Positions 25,677-34,979 are shown, counted from the first letter of the stretch. The stretch: 64,000 nucleotides of DNA from Peptoclostridium litorale DSM 5388 (GCF_900141635.1 NZ_FSRH01000001.1:186001-250000); one strand, 5' to 3'. A program made the numbers and translations. Notes: generated by a model from the sequence alone, not told the origin.

Positions 25677-27311
25677 TTAATATACCTCAAATTCCAGTTT
25701 TACAAGATTATTCATTTTCTGTCCTTCTTCAGAAGCTATTCCCGATATTGCAAGAGTATATCTTTCTCCACTTACATAGCCTTCTACAGGTCTTATCACT
25801 ATTCCATCTCCCCCTGGAAGCATTTCCACTTCAACCTTTACAACATTGTCATCTGAGTCGACTACGAATATATTCGAGTTTTCTATAGTGCCTGCATCCA
25901 CGCCTCCACTGAATTTCACAGTCCAAAACTTGTCCTGCTCTACAGTTTTTTTCTTTGCTTCATATTTTACAGCATCTATAGCTTTTTTAAGTTTTTCGAC
26001 AACCGGGCTCTGTATGTCCCCTATCTTTTGAATTTCTGCCGCTATGTCGCTTCTTATTTCTGCAATCGTATTATTTATTTCGTCATATCTTGACTGCATT
26101 TCCTCGTCAATATTGCCCAGTGATCTCAATTGCTTTTCTACCGAATTAAGCCTGTTGTTTATGGAATTTAGTTTCCCTACAAAGCTTCTTCCCTTTTGTT
26201 CTTCTTCAAAATCCTCATCTTCATCCTCTATTTCCTGTTCCATATCTTCTTCTTCAATCTCTTCCTCTTCAATTTCTTCAGCATCGTCTTCGTCTGCTGG
26301 GTTTTCACTTTCCTCTATCTCCTGGCCTTCTTCTGGCTCTTCCTGTTCCGCATCCACAGATTCTTCAGCTGTAGCGTCATCTGCTGGGTCAATCTGCTCT
26401 GATCCTTCTTCCACTGCTACATCCTTTTCGGCTTCTTCTGTGTCTTCTCCTTCAATCGTTTCTGTTGTATCTACAACTATTTCGGCACCGTCAGCGCTCT
26501 CGGAATCTGAAGCTTCAGTCTGCTCTGATCCCTCTTCAGCTGGTTCTGTTGTATCTGTAACTGTTTCAACATTAGAATTGATTTCACCTTCTAATGAATC
26601 AGCTTGCACAAAGCCGTACTGAATTTCATCTATTGACTCCATAGATGCCTGTACTTCTTCTGTCGCCTGTTCAGGTTCTTCCACAGCTGTTTCATCAGTT
26701 GATTCTACTCCATCTGTAGCTGCTTCAGCATCATCAGGGCTCTCAGCATCTGCTCCCTCTTCTAATACCACATTCTGCTCTTCTGCCGGCTGTTCAGGTT
26801 GAATCTCGTCTTGAACAGTATCTGCAGGTTCTTCAGCTGTATCTTCGTCACCACTGTTTTCACCGTCTGCAGTATCGGCCTGATCCATTCCTTCCCCGTC
26901 AGTGCCTTCTTCAACTGTTACATCCTCACCGATTTGCTCATCATCTTCGAATTCATCGTCGTTTTGAACATCATCTTGAAAATATTTGTCTATTTCATAT
27001 TCTATTCTCTCAAAATCATTTTTAATGTTTTCAAGCTTTTTTTCAACTATGTACAGCTTTTTCTCCATATTTCTCTTCTTGATTTCTTTCTTTTTCTCCT
27101 GCTTTTTGTCGTATTTTTCCTGTTTCTTTTCCTCTTTATCGTACTTGTCTTTTCCCTTGTCCTTTTCATCATTTTGGACTACATGCTTTTGATTTCCTTT
27201 GACTTCAGGTTTCCCCTTTGCAAAAGCATCATGCATAGAATATGAAAAAACCATCATGCCTGCTATAAATAGTGCCGAAACTTTTTTGAACATTTCTTTT
27301 TTTGATTTCAA
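25677..27311 (-). CDS. Exported highly acidic protein with coiled coils and C-terminal Ig-like domain
   Basis: 544 aa. Signal peptide (FIAGMMVFSYSMHDAFA), then a Lys-rich charged coiled coil (about 40-110), a very long Glu/Asp/Ala/Thr-rich disordered region (about 115-380) ending in near-pure acidic runs, a second coiled coil (NSINNRLNSVEKQLRSL), and a C-terminal Big_5/SbsA-like Ig fold (about 450-544, ERYTLAISGIASEEGQKM). TTG 27311 follows GGGGGTG by 6 bases. Probably a surface or cell-wall-associated protein binding cations; function unknown. The acidic region uses repeated GAAGAA-type codons. Confidence 0.75.
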   Translation of the reverse strand: MKSKKEMFKKVSALFIAGMMVFSYSMHDAFAKGKPEVKGNQKHVVQNDEKDKGKDKYDKEEKKQEKYDKKQEKKKEIKKRNMEKKLYIVEKKLENIKNDFERIEYEIDKYFQDDVQNDDEFEDDEQIGEDVTVEEGTDGEGMDQADTADGENSGDEDTAEEPADTVQDEIQPEQPAEEQNVVLEEGADAESPDDAEAATDGVESTDETAVEEPEQATEEVQASMESIDEIQYGFVQADSLEGEINSNVETVTDTTEPAEEGSEQTEASDSESADGAEIVVDTTETIEGEDTEEAEKDVAVEEGSEQIDPADDATAEESVDAEQEEPEEGQEIEESENPADEDDAEEIEEEEIEEEDMEQEIEDEDEDFEEEQKGRSFVGKLNSINNRLNSVEKQLRSLGNIDEEMQSRYDEINNTIAEIRSDIAAEIQKIGDIQSPVVEKLKKAIDAVKYEAKKKTVEQDKFWTVKFSGGVDAGTIENSNIFVVDSDDNVVKVEVEMLPGGDGIVIRPVEGYVSGERYTLAISGIASEEGQKMNNLVKLEFEVY

Positions 27312-27456
27312 TATAAACACCCCCATTTTATGTACTTACTTAATTTATACATTATTTTCATATGCGCTTTCAAAGGGTATTTAAGACTATATTCTCGGCA
27401 AAATTTTAGGCCCCATTAGACAATAGGGCCCATGATAACTGATTATCACTGCATGT

Positions 27457-27894
27457 TTATTTAAGCAGCAGCCTGACCCCTACCATCATTAGGGTTATGC
27501 CTGCAGCTTTTGTTAAATTCATCGGATTTTTTCCGACTCCCAAAAGTCCGAAATGGCCTATTATTGCAGATGTAGCAAGCTGCACTGCCACAAATATGCC
27601 TGCCATTTTCGCTGGACCTATCGCAGGAACTATATATATGCTTGAAAGCACTATTACAATCCCCAAAAACCCTCCAATCAGATATACAGGCCTTGCATTG
27701 AATGTATTTGAATAAAACCTTATGTCTCCAGAAAATAAGACTACCATAAACATTATAAAGGCACTTGTTGCAAGGCTGTGAAATGCAGCCAGCCGCGGGT
27801 TTGTAACCTGTCCAAGCATGGAATTAACCACGGGCTGCATTCCTATGCATATCCCGCAAAAAACTGCAAGCATAATAGCTGTTTCTCTTCTCAT
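27457..27894 (-). CDS. YdcZ/DUF606-family membrane transporter
   Basis: 145 aa, four or five TM helices, DMT-superfamily YdcZ type (GMQPVVNSMLGQ near the start, GITLMMVGVRLL at the end). ATG 27894 has AGGTGG five bases upstream; GTG 27903 directly after the regulator's stop is the alternative. It follows an Lrp-type regulator in the same operon, which suggests amino-acid-linked export. Confidence 0.82.
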   Translation of the reverse strand: MRRETAIMLAVFCGICIGMQPVVNSMLGQVTNPRLAAFHSLATSAFIMFMVVLFSGDIRFYSNTFNARPVYLIGGFLGIVIVLSSIYIVPAIGPAKMAGIFVAVQLATSAIIGHFGLLGVGKNPMNLTKAAGITLMMVGVRLLLK

Positions 27895-27903
27895 TTTGCC
27901 CAC

Positions 27904-28344
27904 CTATTTCTCCAGCTTGCTTAGTATCTTGTCTTTTACAGGATACGAAAGTATTATGAATGTCTCAGTATCCCCAAAGACCTGTATTTTGCCTATTAAA
28001 TTTTCAAGGCTCGACATTTTGTCAAGGCTCGCCTTTAATATCATGCAGTACGGCCCCGTGACATGGTAGCACGCCACTATGCTGTCCTCATTTTTCACAA
28101 AATCCAAAAATTTATCTCTTCCTTGGACCTTCATGTCAACATTTATCAGTACATTTATGTTTCTGCCAAGCTTCTCCGGATTTATAACGGCCTTGTACCC
28201 CTTTATAACCTCTGACTCTTCAAGCCTTTTCACCCTTTCCGCAACAGCCGGAGGGCTTAGTGCAACCAATGAAGCCAGATCCTTCATTGATATTCTTCCA
28301 TCTTCTTGAAGTATTTTTATTATCTTGTCATCTGTAGCGTCCAT
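27904..28344 (-). CDS. Lrp/AsnC-family transcriptional regulator
   Basis: 146 aa: N-terminal winged HTH (GRISMKDLASLVALSPPAVAERVKRL begins at about 16; key helix SPPAVAERVKRLEE) and C-terminal RAM ligand domain. Typical length. ATG 28344 follows GGGGTGG. First gene of a two-gene operon with the YdcZ transporter, which it probably controls in response to an amino acid. Confidence 0.92.
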   Translation of the reverse strand: MDATDDKIIKILQEDGRISMKDLASLVALSPPAVAERVKRLEESEVIKGYKAVINPEKLGRNINVLINVDMKVQGRDKFLDFVKNEDSIVACYHVTGPYCMILKASLDKMSSLENLIGKIQVFGDTETFIILSYPVKDKILSKLEK

Positions 28345-28601
28345 CTATCCCACCCCTTTTAATATTCACTAATTGTCTATAAAACTAATTTTAACACTAC
28401 ATCTTAATAATTTACACCATCAATTGGCAATCGATAAATTTTATTTTAATATAGCATCATTTATATATTAATCCCCTCTATGTTTTATGGTATACTACTT
28501 TATATATTGTAATGGTAACGATCTAGCTGTATAAATCTTACTATTTTTTAAAATTCATCTAGCCATATACATACTACTATTTTAATAAGGAGAGTTTTTG
28601 C

Positions 28602-30335
28602 ATGGAAAAGCAAAACAATATAGATTTTCAAAACATACACAATATTAAATACAGCTATAATGATTCTAGCATAAGACATGATCTTTTATTCGAACACCTT
28701 CCAGAAGCAGTTTTCATTTTGGACAAATACAAGATAATAAACTGCAACAGCTTTGCAATTGATCTTTTTAACTGCCACAGTAAAAAAGACCTTGTGGATC
28801 TTGATTTTTCAATTTTATCCATAGACAAGACAAAAAAAAGCACGCGTTCAATAGACAGAAACAATTCCATGATAGACGGTGCCATAAAAGTTGGTGCCTG
28901 CCATTTTGTGTCCTCGTATTTTAAAAAAGACGGCTCTTCATTTCTTGCAAGCATATCATTCGTCCACATACCTGAAGATTCCTATGGAAGAATTGTGGCC
29001 GTAGTCAGGGATATAACCGAGAACAACAAAAAAGAGCAGGAGATAAATACTCTGGCATTCAAAGACGGCCTCACTGGGCTTTACAACAGAAATTACTTTT
29101 TAAAGCATATTGATCAGAAAATAAGCGAGTCCCCAGATGAGACGTTTGCAATACTCTTTATGGATCTTGACGGCTTCAAAAAAATAAATGACAACCTTGG
29201 ACATGCAAACGGAGACAAGCTTCTTGAAGTTGTAGGCAACAAGCTCAAGACGGTAATGGGCCCGTCAAACAAGATAGCCCGAATAGGCGGCGATGAGTTC
29301 ATTACTCTTATAAATTCAGCCTATGACACAGACGAAATAATTGAGTTTGCAAACAGAGTGGTTGAATTTTTCCAGCAGCCTTTCATATTCGACACCCACA
29401 TATTCCACATGTCAATAAGCATAGGCATTGCAATATATCCGCTTAATGGATGCGACGTTGAAACTCTTATAAAAAATGCCGACATAGCCATGTATAAGGC
29501 AAAGGAAAATACAGGAAGCCACATTGAGTTTTTCTCTCAAAATCTCAACGAAAAAATAAACAGCCAGTTCGTACTTGAAAACAACCTCTGGTTTGCGCTT
29601 GACAATGACGAATTTTATCTTGAATATCAGCCTATTATCGATATTGAAAGCACGAAAATCGTATCGGCAGAAACCCTTACCCGCTGGCAGAGTAAAAAGC
29701 TAGGCCTTATACCCCCATATAAGTTCATACCTATTGCCGAGGAAAACAACCTCATCATTCCAATAGGCAAATGGGTGCTTAAAGAAGCCTGCAGGCAAAA
29801 TAAGGAATGGCAGGATATGGGCATTGCTCCAATAACTATTGCGGTGAATGTATCATTGAAGCAGCTTGAACAAGACGATTTTGTGGATACCGTAAATGAA
29901 ATCCTTGAAGAGACAGGACTCGATCCAAAATATCTTGAAATAGAACTTACAGAAAGCATTCCTGTGGAAAATATATCCCACATAATAAATGTTCTTTCAA
30001 GCCTGAGCGGCCTTGGAATAAAGCTCTCTATAGACGATTTTGGTACGGGATATTCATCTCTTGGACAGCTTAAAAAACTTTCCATAGACAAGCTTAAAAT
30101 AGACAAGAGCTTTGTAAATGACATAAATGTGGATACAGACAACACACAGATAGTCTCCACAATAATCGCAATGGCGAATATACTTAAGCTTCAGGTCGTA
30201 GCCGAAGGGATTGAAACCAACAATCAGCTCTCATTCCTGAAAGAAAACCATTGTGACATGGGGCAGGGATTTTTGTTCAGCAGGCCCCTTGGAAAAGACT
30301 CTTTTATTGAATTCTTAAAAAACAACTCAAAATAA
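28602..30335 (+). CDS. Cytoplasmic PAS-GGDEF-EAL protein
   Basis: 577 aa without TM helices: PAS domain (about 25-145), GGDEF domain with RIGGDEF intact (about 150-310), EAL domain (about 320-570). The EAL signature is ETL (SAETLTRW), while NVSLKQ, ELTES, DDFGTGYSSL and the loop EGIET are kept, so phosphodiesterase activity remains plausible. ATG 28602 follows AAGGAG by 9 bases. Monocistronic. Confidence 0.9.
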   Translation: MEKQNNIDFQNIHNIKYSYNDSSIRHDLLFEHLPEAVFILDKYKIINCNSFAIDLFNCHSKKDLVDLDFSILSIDKTKKSTRSIDRNNSMIDGAIKVGACHFVSSYFKKDGSSFLASISFVHIPEDSYGRIVAVVRDITENNKKEQEINTLAFKDGLTGLYNRNYFLKHIDQKISESPDETFAILFMDLDGFKKINDNLGHANGDKLLEVVGNKLKTVMGPSNKIARIGGDEFITLINSAYDTDEIIEFANRVVEFFQQPFIFDTHIFHMSISIGIAIYPLNGCDVETLIKNADIAMYKAKENTGSHIEFFSQNLNEKINSQFVLENNLWFALDNDEFYLEYQPIIDIESTKIVSAETLTRWQSKKLGLIPPYKFIPIAEENNLIIPIGKWVLKEACRQNKEWQDMGIAPITIAVNVSLKQLEQDDFVDTVNEILEETGLDPKYLEIELTESIPVENISHIINVLSSLSGLGIKLSIDDFGTGYSSLGQLKKLSIDKLKIDKSFVNDINVDTDNTQIVSTIIAMANILKLQVVAEGIETNNQLSFLKENHCDMGQGFLFSRPLGKDSFIEFLKNNSK

Positions 30336-30340
30336 ATCAA

Positions 30341-30370
30341 AAAAATCAGAACCTCTGGTTTTGATTTTTT
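30341..30370 (+). terminator. Terminator of the GGDEF-EAL gene
   Basis: AAAAATCA-AACC paired with GGTT-TGATTTTT (one mismatch, TCT loop), ending in a T-run. Confidence 0.7.
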
Positions 30371-30490
30371 CATTTAAAAATCTAACTGGTAAAAATCCAT
30401 ATCAATGTGCACTTGCTGTCATTTTTTATCCAGGGCATTTTGGGGTCGTAATCAAAATATACCATTTGGAAAAGCTTGGTTTTTTGGTGT

Positions 30491-30691
30491 TCATACTCTT
30501 CTCCTTTTGAATTGGATCAGCGAAATTATTATGCAGATCAAAAGCACAGGATATATAATAATTAAATCCACTCTTATTATGGGATCGCTCGCTGGAAGAG
30601 TCTGTGCCCATCTGTAAACCGAAACTTCCCAGACTGCATATAGCATGAGCAGCACTCCTGTCAGAATCTGCATCTTTGTAATCTTTTTCAT
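30491..30691 (-). CDS. Small two-helix membrane protein, 66 aa
   Basis: ATG 30691 has AAAGGAG 8 bases upstream. Two hydrophobic helices (ILTGVLLMLYAVWEVSVY and LIIIYPVLLICIIISLI) and a basic end (FKRRRV). No family recognised. Confidence 0.6.
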   Translation of the reverse strand: MKKITKMQILTGVLLMLYAVWEVSVYRWAQTLPASDPIIRVDLIIIYPVLLICIIISLIQFKRRRV

Positions 30692-30811
30692 GCACTCATC
30701 TCCTTTCATGTGAATCAATTTGTATTTTACTTTATACAAATTATATCCCTCATATTCAGTTTTTTCAACAGAGTGAGTCTTTTGTTAAAGTAAATTTAAG
30801 TTCGAATGCAC

Positions 30812-30850
30812 AAAAAGACACTTTGGCATTTAAATCCAAAGCGTCTTTTT
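30812..30850. terminator. Bidirectional terminator after the GNAT gene
   Basis: AAAAAGAC-CTTTGG pairs with CCAAAG-GTCTTTTT across a short AT loop; lies 20 bases past the GNAT stop. Confidence 0.8.
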
Positions 30851-30869
30851 TATAGACATTTTCACAAAA

Positions 30870-31373
30870 TCATATTTGTTTTTTCATAAGCACAGTATAT
30901 TTAAGTTCCCTGTAGGGAGGTGTTTCTGCAAAGCCTCTCTTTTTGTGGAACTCTATAGTTTTAGGATACTTGAGAGATTCTATATATATTTCCCTTTCAC
31001 CCATATTCCTGATAAAATCCTCTCTAAGGTCGCATATTTGCTGTGCATATCCAAGGCCTCTGCAGTCGTTTCTTATATGCAGAGTCTTTGCAAAGTAGCG
31101 CCCGTCCTGCCTTACCACCATTCCGCATCCGACCAGTTCGTCGTTTTCATTTGTCAAATACACAATATACGACCTTTCTATCAATTCCAGCATTGATTCG
31201 GCTGTCTTGTTGCGGCTTAGCAACTCCATGTCCTGGCTTGAATACGTGTTGTTGTTAGAGTATGCCATGTTATCGCTCACAAGCTTTGCTATTTGAAGTG
31301 CAAGTGACCTGCTGTCGGCGCAATGCTCGCATTTGCCGGGATTCAAATTGTCTATCTCATGGAATTTTATCAT
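30870..31373 (-). CDS. GNAT-family N-acetyltransferase
   Basis: 167 aa with the acetyl-CoA-binding pattern (LHIRNDCRGLGYAQQICDL, like R/Q-x-x-G-x-G/A) and a C-terminal FHKKRGF typical of GNAT enzymes. An N-terminal CEHC pair could bind a metal. ATG 31373 follows AAAGGTGA; the longer frame to 31427 would overlap the upstream gene. Encoded 40 bases after a RimK-like ATP-grasp ligase, so the pair may modify the same substrate. Confidence 0.83.
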   Translation of the reverse strand: MIKFHEIDNLNPGKCEHCADSRSLALQIAKLVSDNMAYSNNNTYSSQDMELLSRNKTAESMLELIERSYIVYLTNENDELVGCGMVVRQDGRYFAKTLHIRNDCRGLGYAQQICDLREDFIRNMGEREIYIESLKYPKTIEFHKKRGFAETPPYRELKYTVLMKKQI

Positions 31374-31413
31374 CAATCTCACCTTTTTAATAATATATTC
31401 ATAATAGTCGCTA

Positions 31414-32319
31414 TTAGAAAATGCCAAATCTTATCTTTAAATATTTGAATATCTCTTTTGCAACATTTATATCACAGCACGATTCAATTCCTGTAAATCC
31501 TGGAGACGAATTAATCTCGCATATTTTGTAATGGTCGCCGTCAAACAGAAGGTCCACTCCTGCTATTTCAAGTCCTGTTACCCTGCAAGCCTCTGTTGCC
31601 AGCCATTCAATTTCAGGGGTCAGGTCAAACTGCTTTACGGCTCCACCGTCTGAAAAATTAGCTTTAAATCCATCCTCTGGGGCCGACCTTTCCATACATG
31701 CAATTGCACGTCCTCCAACTATGAGCACTCTCAAATCCCTGCCATAGCTGTCCTTTATGAGCTCTTGTATTATAATGCTCAGCTTGGAATTGGTTATTTC
31801 TATCAGCTGCATCAAATCCTTGAATGATTTTTTTGTGTTGGATAAAAATACTCCTTTTCCCTGGGTTCCATAAAGTGTTTTTATCACCGCTGGAAAGCCA
31901 ATGTTTTTTTCTATGAGGTCAATATTTATAGGGAACTTTGCCAGCATTGTCTTAGGCACCGGCAAATTGTTTTCTGCCAGTATCTGCTGAGTGTATAGCT
32001 TGTCCTTTACTATCTCTATGGGGTGTGACGAATTTATGCACTGCACTCCTAGACGCTCCAAATGCCTTATGACAGCAAGTGCAAAGTACGTCGTTCCCGC
32101 CCCCATTCTTGGAAGCACAAAGTCAGGCAGAGTAGTTTCTTCCCCGTCAACAAGTATGCTTTTTCTGTTTTGGCTTGTAACAAACAGGTCTATCTGCTCC
32201 GGTTTTAATACCTTAAGTTCTATCCCTTCTTCCTTTGCCTCCTCAACGAATCTGTCGACTTCGTTTCTTTCAGACACTATTTCAGTTTCGTTTTCACTGT
32301 AGATAATCCAGCCCTTCAT
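31414..32319 (-). CDS. RimK-like ATP-grasp ligase
   Basis: 301 aa with the ATP-grasp fold: KDKLYTQQILAENNLPVPKT, AVIKTLYGTQGKGVFL, QELIKDSYGRDLRVLIVGG and metal ligands in ICEINSSPGF. It resembles the RimK/LysX/MptN group that adds glutamate or similar amino acids to a carboxylate. ATG 32319 follows GAGGAG. The substrate is unknown; the GNAT neighbour may acylate the product. Confidence 0.87.
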   Translation of the reverse strand: MKGWIIYSENETEIVSERNEVDRFVEEAKEEGIELKVLKPEQIDLFVTSQNRKSILVDGEETTLPDFVLPRMGAGTTYFALAVIRHLERLGVQCINSSHPIEIVKDKLYTQQILAENNLPVPKTMLAKFPINIDLIEKNIGFPAVIKTLYGTQGKGVFLSNTKKSFKDLMQLIEITNSKLSIIIQELIKDSYGRDLRVLIVGGRAIACMERSAPEDGFKANFSDGGAVKQFDLTPEIEWLATEACRVTGLEIAGVDLLFDGDHYKICEINSSPGFTGIESCCDINVAKEIFKYLKIRFGIF

Positions 32320-32638
32320 TCTTTCTCTCCTCTACATGCTAATATAGCACTCTAATTCTGTATGGCCGCTGACATTTACGACCATAAAATACTTGCTATA
32401 CATATTATATAAACTTAATGAAGATTTAGCTATATAATAAATTTATATTTCATAAAAATTTCATAATTTTTTTAGTATTGCCAAACAGGCAACATTTTTC
32501 AACCTATATCGCTTTATTTTGACATTATTCATTGACTTTTTTATATATTTTTCAAATGCACCCGTACATTAGGCGAGACTTATAACACCTAATGTACGGG
32601 TGTGAAAATTCATATTCCCATCTAACAGTATTCAACCA
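32320..32638. other. Intergenic region with a 15-bp perfect hairpin
   Basis: AT-rich, no gene seen. Arms 32559-32573 and 32588-32602 (CACCCGTACATTAGG and complement) form a perfect stem with a 14-base loop. Neither side has a proper T-run, so it may be a processing or regulatory structure rather than a simple terminator. Confidence 0.55.
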
Positions 32639-32860
32639 TTATCCTGAATGAGATTTTTTGCGGCTTTTGGTGAATGAAATAGCAGCAACCGATATTGCGC
32701 TTATTATTGCAATTAAAAGGAATAGATACGTAAGTGGTATTAAAAAGAATGGTTCCACAAGTGTTCCATCCGGAGCAACTTCAGACCCTATTATATTGTA
32801 TGATACTCCGCATACCACAGCCGCAACAAATGATACTATAGTTAAAATATATTTTTTCAT
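32639..32860 (-). CDS. DUF3955-like small membrane protein
   Basis: 73 aa, two TM helices separated by the conserved-looking stretch GSEVAPDGTLVEPFFLIPL, as I recall for DUF3955. ATG 32860 has GGAGG five bases upstream. Basic C-terminus. Function unknown. Confidence 0.65.
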   Translation of the reverse strand: MKKYILTIVSFVAAVVCGVSYNIIGSEVAPDGTLVEPFFLIPLTYLFLLIAIISAISVAAISFTKSRKKSHSG

Positions 32861-32978
32861 GACAACCTCCATAAATTTTAGTGTTTTCCAAATAAATCTC
32901 TTATACGATCTCATGTTCTGATGTTTCACAAATGCTATCAATCTAATTTACATTTCCCATGTCATATTTTTTCAAGTA

Positions 32979-33191
32979 TTATTCATCGTCCCCTGAATAC
33001 TCCAGTATATCTCCCGGCTGGCAGTCCAATACCTCGCATATTTTTTCCAGCGTGGAGAACCGGACCGCCTTTGCCTTCCCATTTTTAAGTACTGATATGT
33101 TTGCCATTGTTATTCCGACCCTTTCAGAAAGCTCGGTGACACTCATCTTCCTCTTTGCAAGCATTACATCTATGTTTACTATTATCGCCAT
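32979..33191 (-). CDS. XRE-family regulator (YozG type)
   Basis: 70 aa, one helix-turn-helix (MSVTELSERVGITMANISVL), acidic tail. ATG 33191 follows GAGGTGAT. Second gene of a DUF2975-XRE operon; it likely binds the paired palindromes upstream of that operon and represses it. Confidence 0.9.
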   Translation of the reverse strand: MAIIVNIDVMLAKRKMSVTELSERVGITMANISVLKNGKAKAVRFSTLEKICEVLDCQPGDILEYSGDDE

Positions 33192-33200
33192 TCCATCACC

Positions 33201-33677
33201 TCATATCGTCAAATCATTTTCTGATTTGATTTCGATTGCTGTCATAAGCAGTTCCTCCAGCACAGCCGCAAAAAGCGCTATAGTCAAGGCGGCAAACATA
33301 AAGGTTATCGGTACTGCTGCAATTGAAGCATTGAGTACCGTTTTCATTCCAAGAAGCGCAGCCCCTGCTGCATATACAAATGCTATGGCACATGCACAGC
33401 ATTTTATAAGATTTAATGACTTTGCCGCCGGCTTGGAAAAAGTATTTTTCAGTTCAATGTTCTTTAGCAGCTTTAATGCCTGGTAAAGAACTATGTAAAA
33501 TGGTATCACAGTGAAATATATTCCCATTAGCGCTGGGTATTTCAAGTTGGCATTTTCAGAATTACTCCCCAATATATTGCCCGCCGCTTTGGGAAGCCAG
33601 AATATGCTGAGCATAAATACAACTATTCCCATTCCCAACACTGCCAGCTTAAGAAAAGCCGTTTTTTCCGTTTTCAT
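33201..33677 (-). CDS. DUF2975 membrane protein
   Basis: 158 aa with four TM helices in the DUF2975 pattern (LKLLKNIELKNTFSKPA after helix 2). ATG 33677 follows GGAGG by 6 bases. Paired with the XRE regulator nine bases downstream, a standard Firmicutes pair of unknown function. Confidence 0.87.
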   Translation of the reverse strand: MKTEKTAFLKLAVLGMGIVVFMLSIFWLPKAAGNILGSNSENANLKYPALMGIYFTVIPFYIVLYQALKLLKNIELKNTFSKPAAKSLNLIKCCACAIAFVYAAGAALLGMKTVLNASIAAVPITFMFAALTIALFAAVLEELLMTAIEIKSENDLTI

Positions 33678-33707
33678 AAAGCACCTCCAAATCAATTTCT
33701 TGATCAC

Positions 33708-33760
33708 AGTATATCAGATCATTTATCGTTTTTCAATATGTTTTTTATCGTTTTTCGATA
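33708..33760 (-). promoter_or_regulatory. Promoter and paired operators of the DUF2975-XRE operon
   Basis: Minus-strand -10 TATACT at 33708-33713. Palindrome TATCG-AAAAA-CGATA at 33746-33760 and a near copy (TATTG-AAAAA-CGATA) at 33724-33738, spaced 22 bases, two helical turns, overlapping the expected -35. Likely sites for the operon's own XRE regulator. Confidence 0.65.
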
Positions 33761-33977
33761 TATTTTTAATGCTTTTAGGTAAATCTTCCGTTTTGCGGAC
33801 TTTGAAATTCTTGCAATAAAAAACAACTCCTGCCATTTAATCTAAAGAGTTGTTTTTCGAATACGTTTTTTATTTTTTCAGCATTCAAATTCCTTTTGCA
33901 TTTTTCACACAAAGGCTCCAGGCCTTCCCCCAGCTTTTTGTTCATGCACTCCAATTCATCTTTTATGGCGAAATAGA
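33761..33977. other. Intergenic region, hairpin and doubtful small frame
   Basis: An 11-bp stem (33819-33829 with 33847-33857) resembles a terminator. A minus-strand frame of about 56 aa with a CEKC pair (MNKKLGEGLEPLCEKCKRN) runs through it but has a poorly placed ribosome site; I do not call it a gene. Confidence 0.35.
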
Positions 33978-34940
33978 TTATGCACTTTCATCGGTTTTAA
34001 CCCTTCCTCGTATATGAACATTGTGCCTTATCTTAGATTTGGATCTTCCCATACTGCTCAATGCCACACCCCCGATTATGCTAATTCCACCTATGACAGT
34101 GAAAACCGTTATGCCTTCGTCAAACATTGCAAATGAAGCAATCGATGCCACAAAAGGGTTTATATAATTAAAAACGGATGTCCTTACAGGCCCAATCTCC
34201 TTTATGGCGCTGTACCAGCTGTAATATCCTATCACAGTACAGGTACCCGCAAGGTAAAGCGCAGCCAGGACTGCCCTTATATCTATGTACTCCATATTGT
34301 CTATAAGAGATGCCCCCGACAAGAAATTACTCGTGAAAACCACCGGGACAAGCATTCCCATTGCCGCAATATTTATATATGCTACAATTATAAACGGATC
34401 ATATTTTTCCAGCACTTTCTTGGCTCCCAGTGAAAATGCCGCCAGCATGACAGCATTCAAAATCATAAGGGCGTCTCCAATTATAGTTTTTCCAAATGAA
34501 AATGATGAAATATCCCCCTTTGTTATGACGAGTGTTATTCCAACAAAGCATATGGCAATCCCCGCTATTTTAAGGCCTTCCAGCTTTTCCTCGAGCACCA
34601 GGCATGAATGCAGCGCAAGCAGTATGGGCGTTATACCCAAAAGCAGCGACGCGTTCACGCTCGTAGTATATTTCAGAGCAGTATACTGCACAATGAAATA
34701 GCCTCCAATTCCCATGAATCCTAGATAGATTATTGTCGGGATATCTTTTTTATCTATCCTCTTCTTTTCGCTTGAAACCCCGGTAAGTATCACTGAGAAT
34801 ATGGCACTTGCAAATGTGACCCTTAAAAACGTAAAGTGTACCGGAGAAAGCTTTCCGGCGCCCAGTTTGACTGCGGCAAATGAAGACCCCCAAAACACCA
34901 CGGTAAGTATCAATAAAAAATATAGTTTTTTCCTGTTCAT
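33978..34940 (-). CDS. EamA-family (DMT) transporter
   Basis: About 320 aa, ten TM helices in two EamA repeats (VVFWGSSFAAVKLGAGKLSP; YSWYSAIKEIGPVRTSVFNY). Probable metabolite or drug exporter. ATG 34940 has GGGAG upstream; an ATG at 34979 directly after the pentapeptide gene stop is possible. Second gene behind the pentapeptide repeat protein. Confidence 0.87.
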   Translation of the reverse strand: MNRKKLYFLLILTVVFWGSSFAAVKLGAGKLSPVHFTFLRVTFASAIFSVILTGVSSEKKRIDKKDIPTIIYLGFMGIGGYFIVQYTALKYTTSVNASLLLGITPILLALHSCLVLEEKLEGLKIAGIAICFVGITLVITKGDISSFSFGKTIIGDALMILNAVMLAAFSLGAKKVLEKYDPFIIVAYINIAAMGMLVPVVFTSNFLSGASLIDNMEYIDIRAVLAALYLAGTCTVIGYYSWYSAIKEIGPVRTSVFNYINPFVASIASFAMFDEGITVFTVIGGISIIGGVALSSMGRSKSKIRHNVHIRGRVKTDESA

Positions 34941-34979
34941 ATATCTCCCATCCCCTAAACTATTCACTTGATTTTCCAT

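Noticed and set aside
26044-26622. 192-aa Ser-rich plus-strand frame
   Set aside because: Antisense shadow of the Glu/Asp-rich region; composition is a direct consequence of the GAA/GAT-rich complement.
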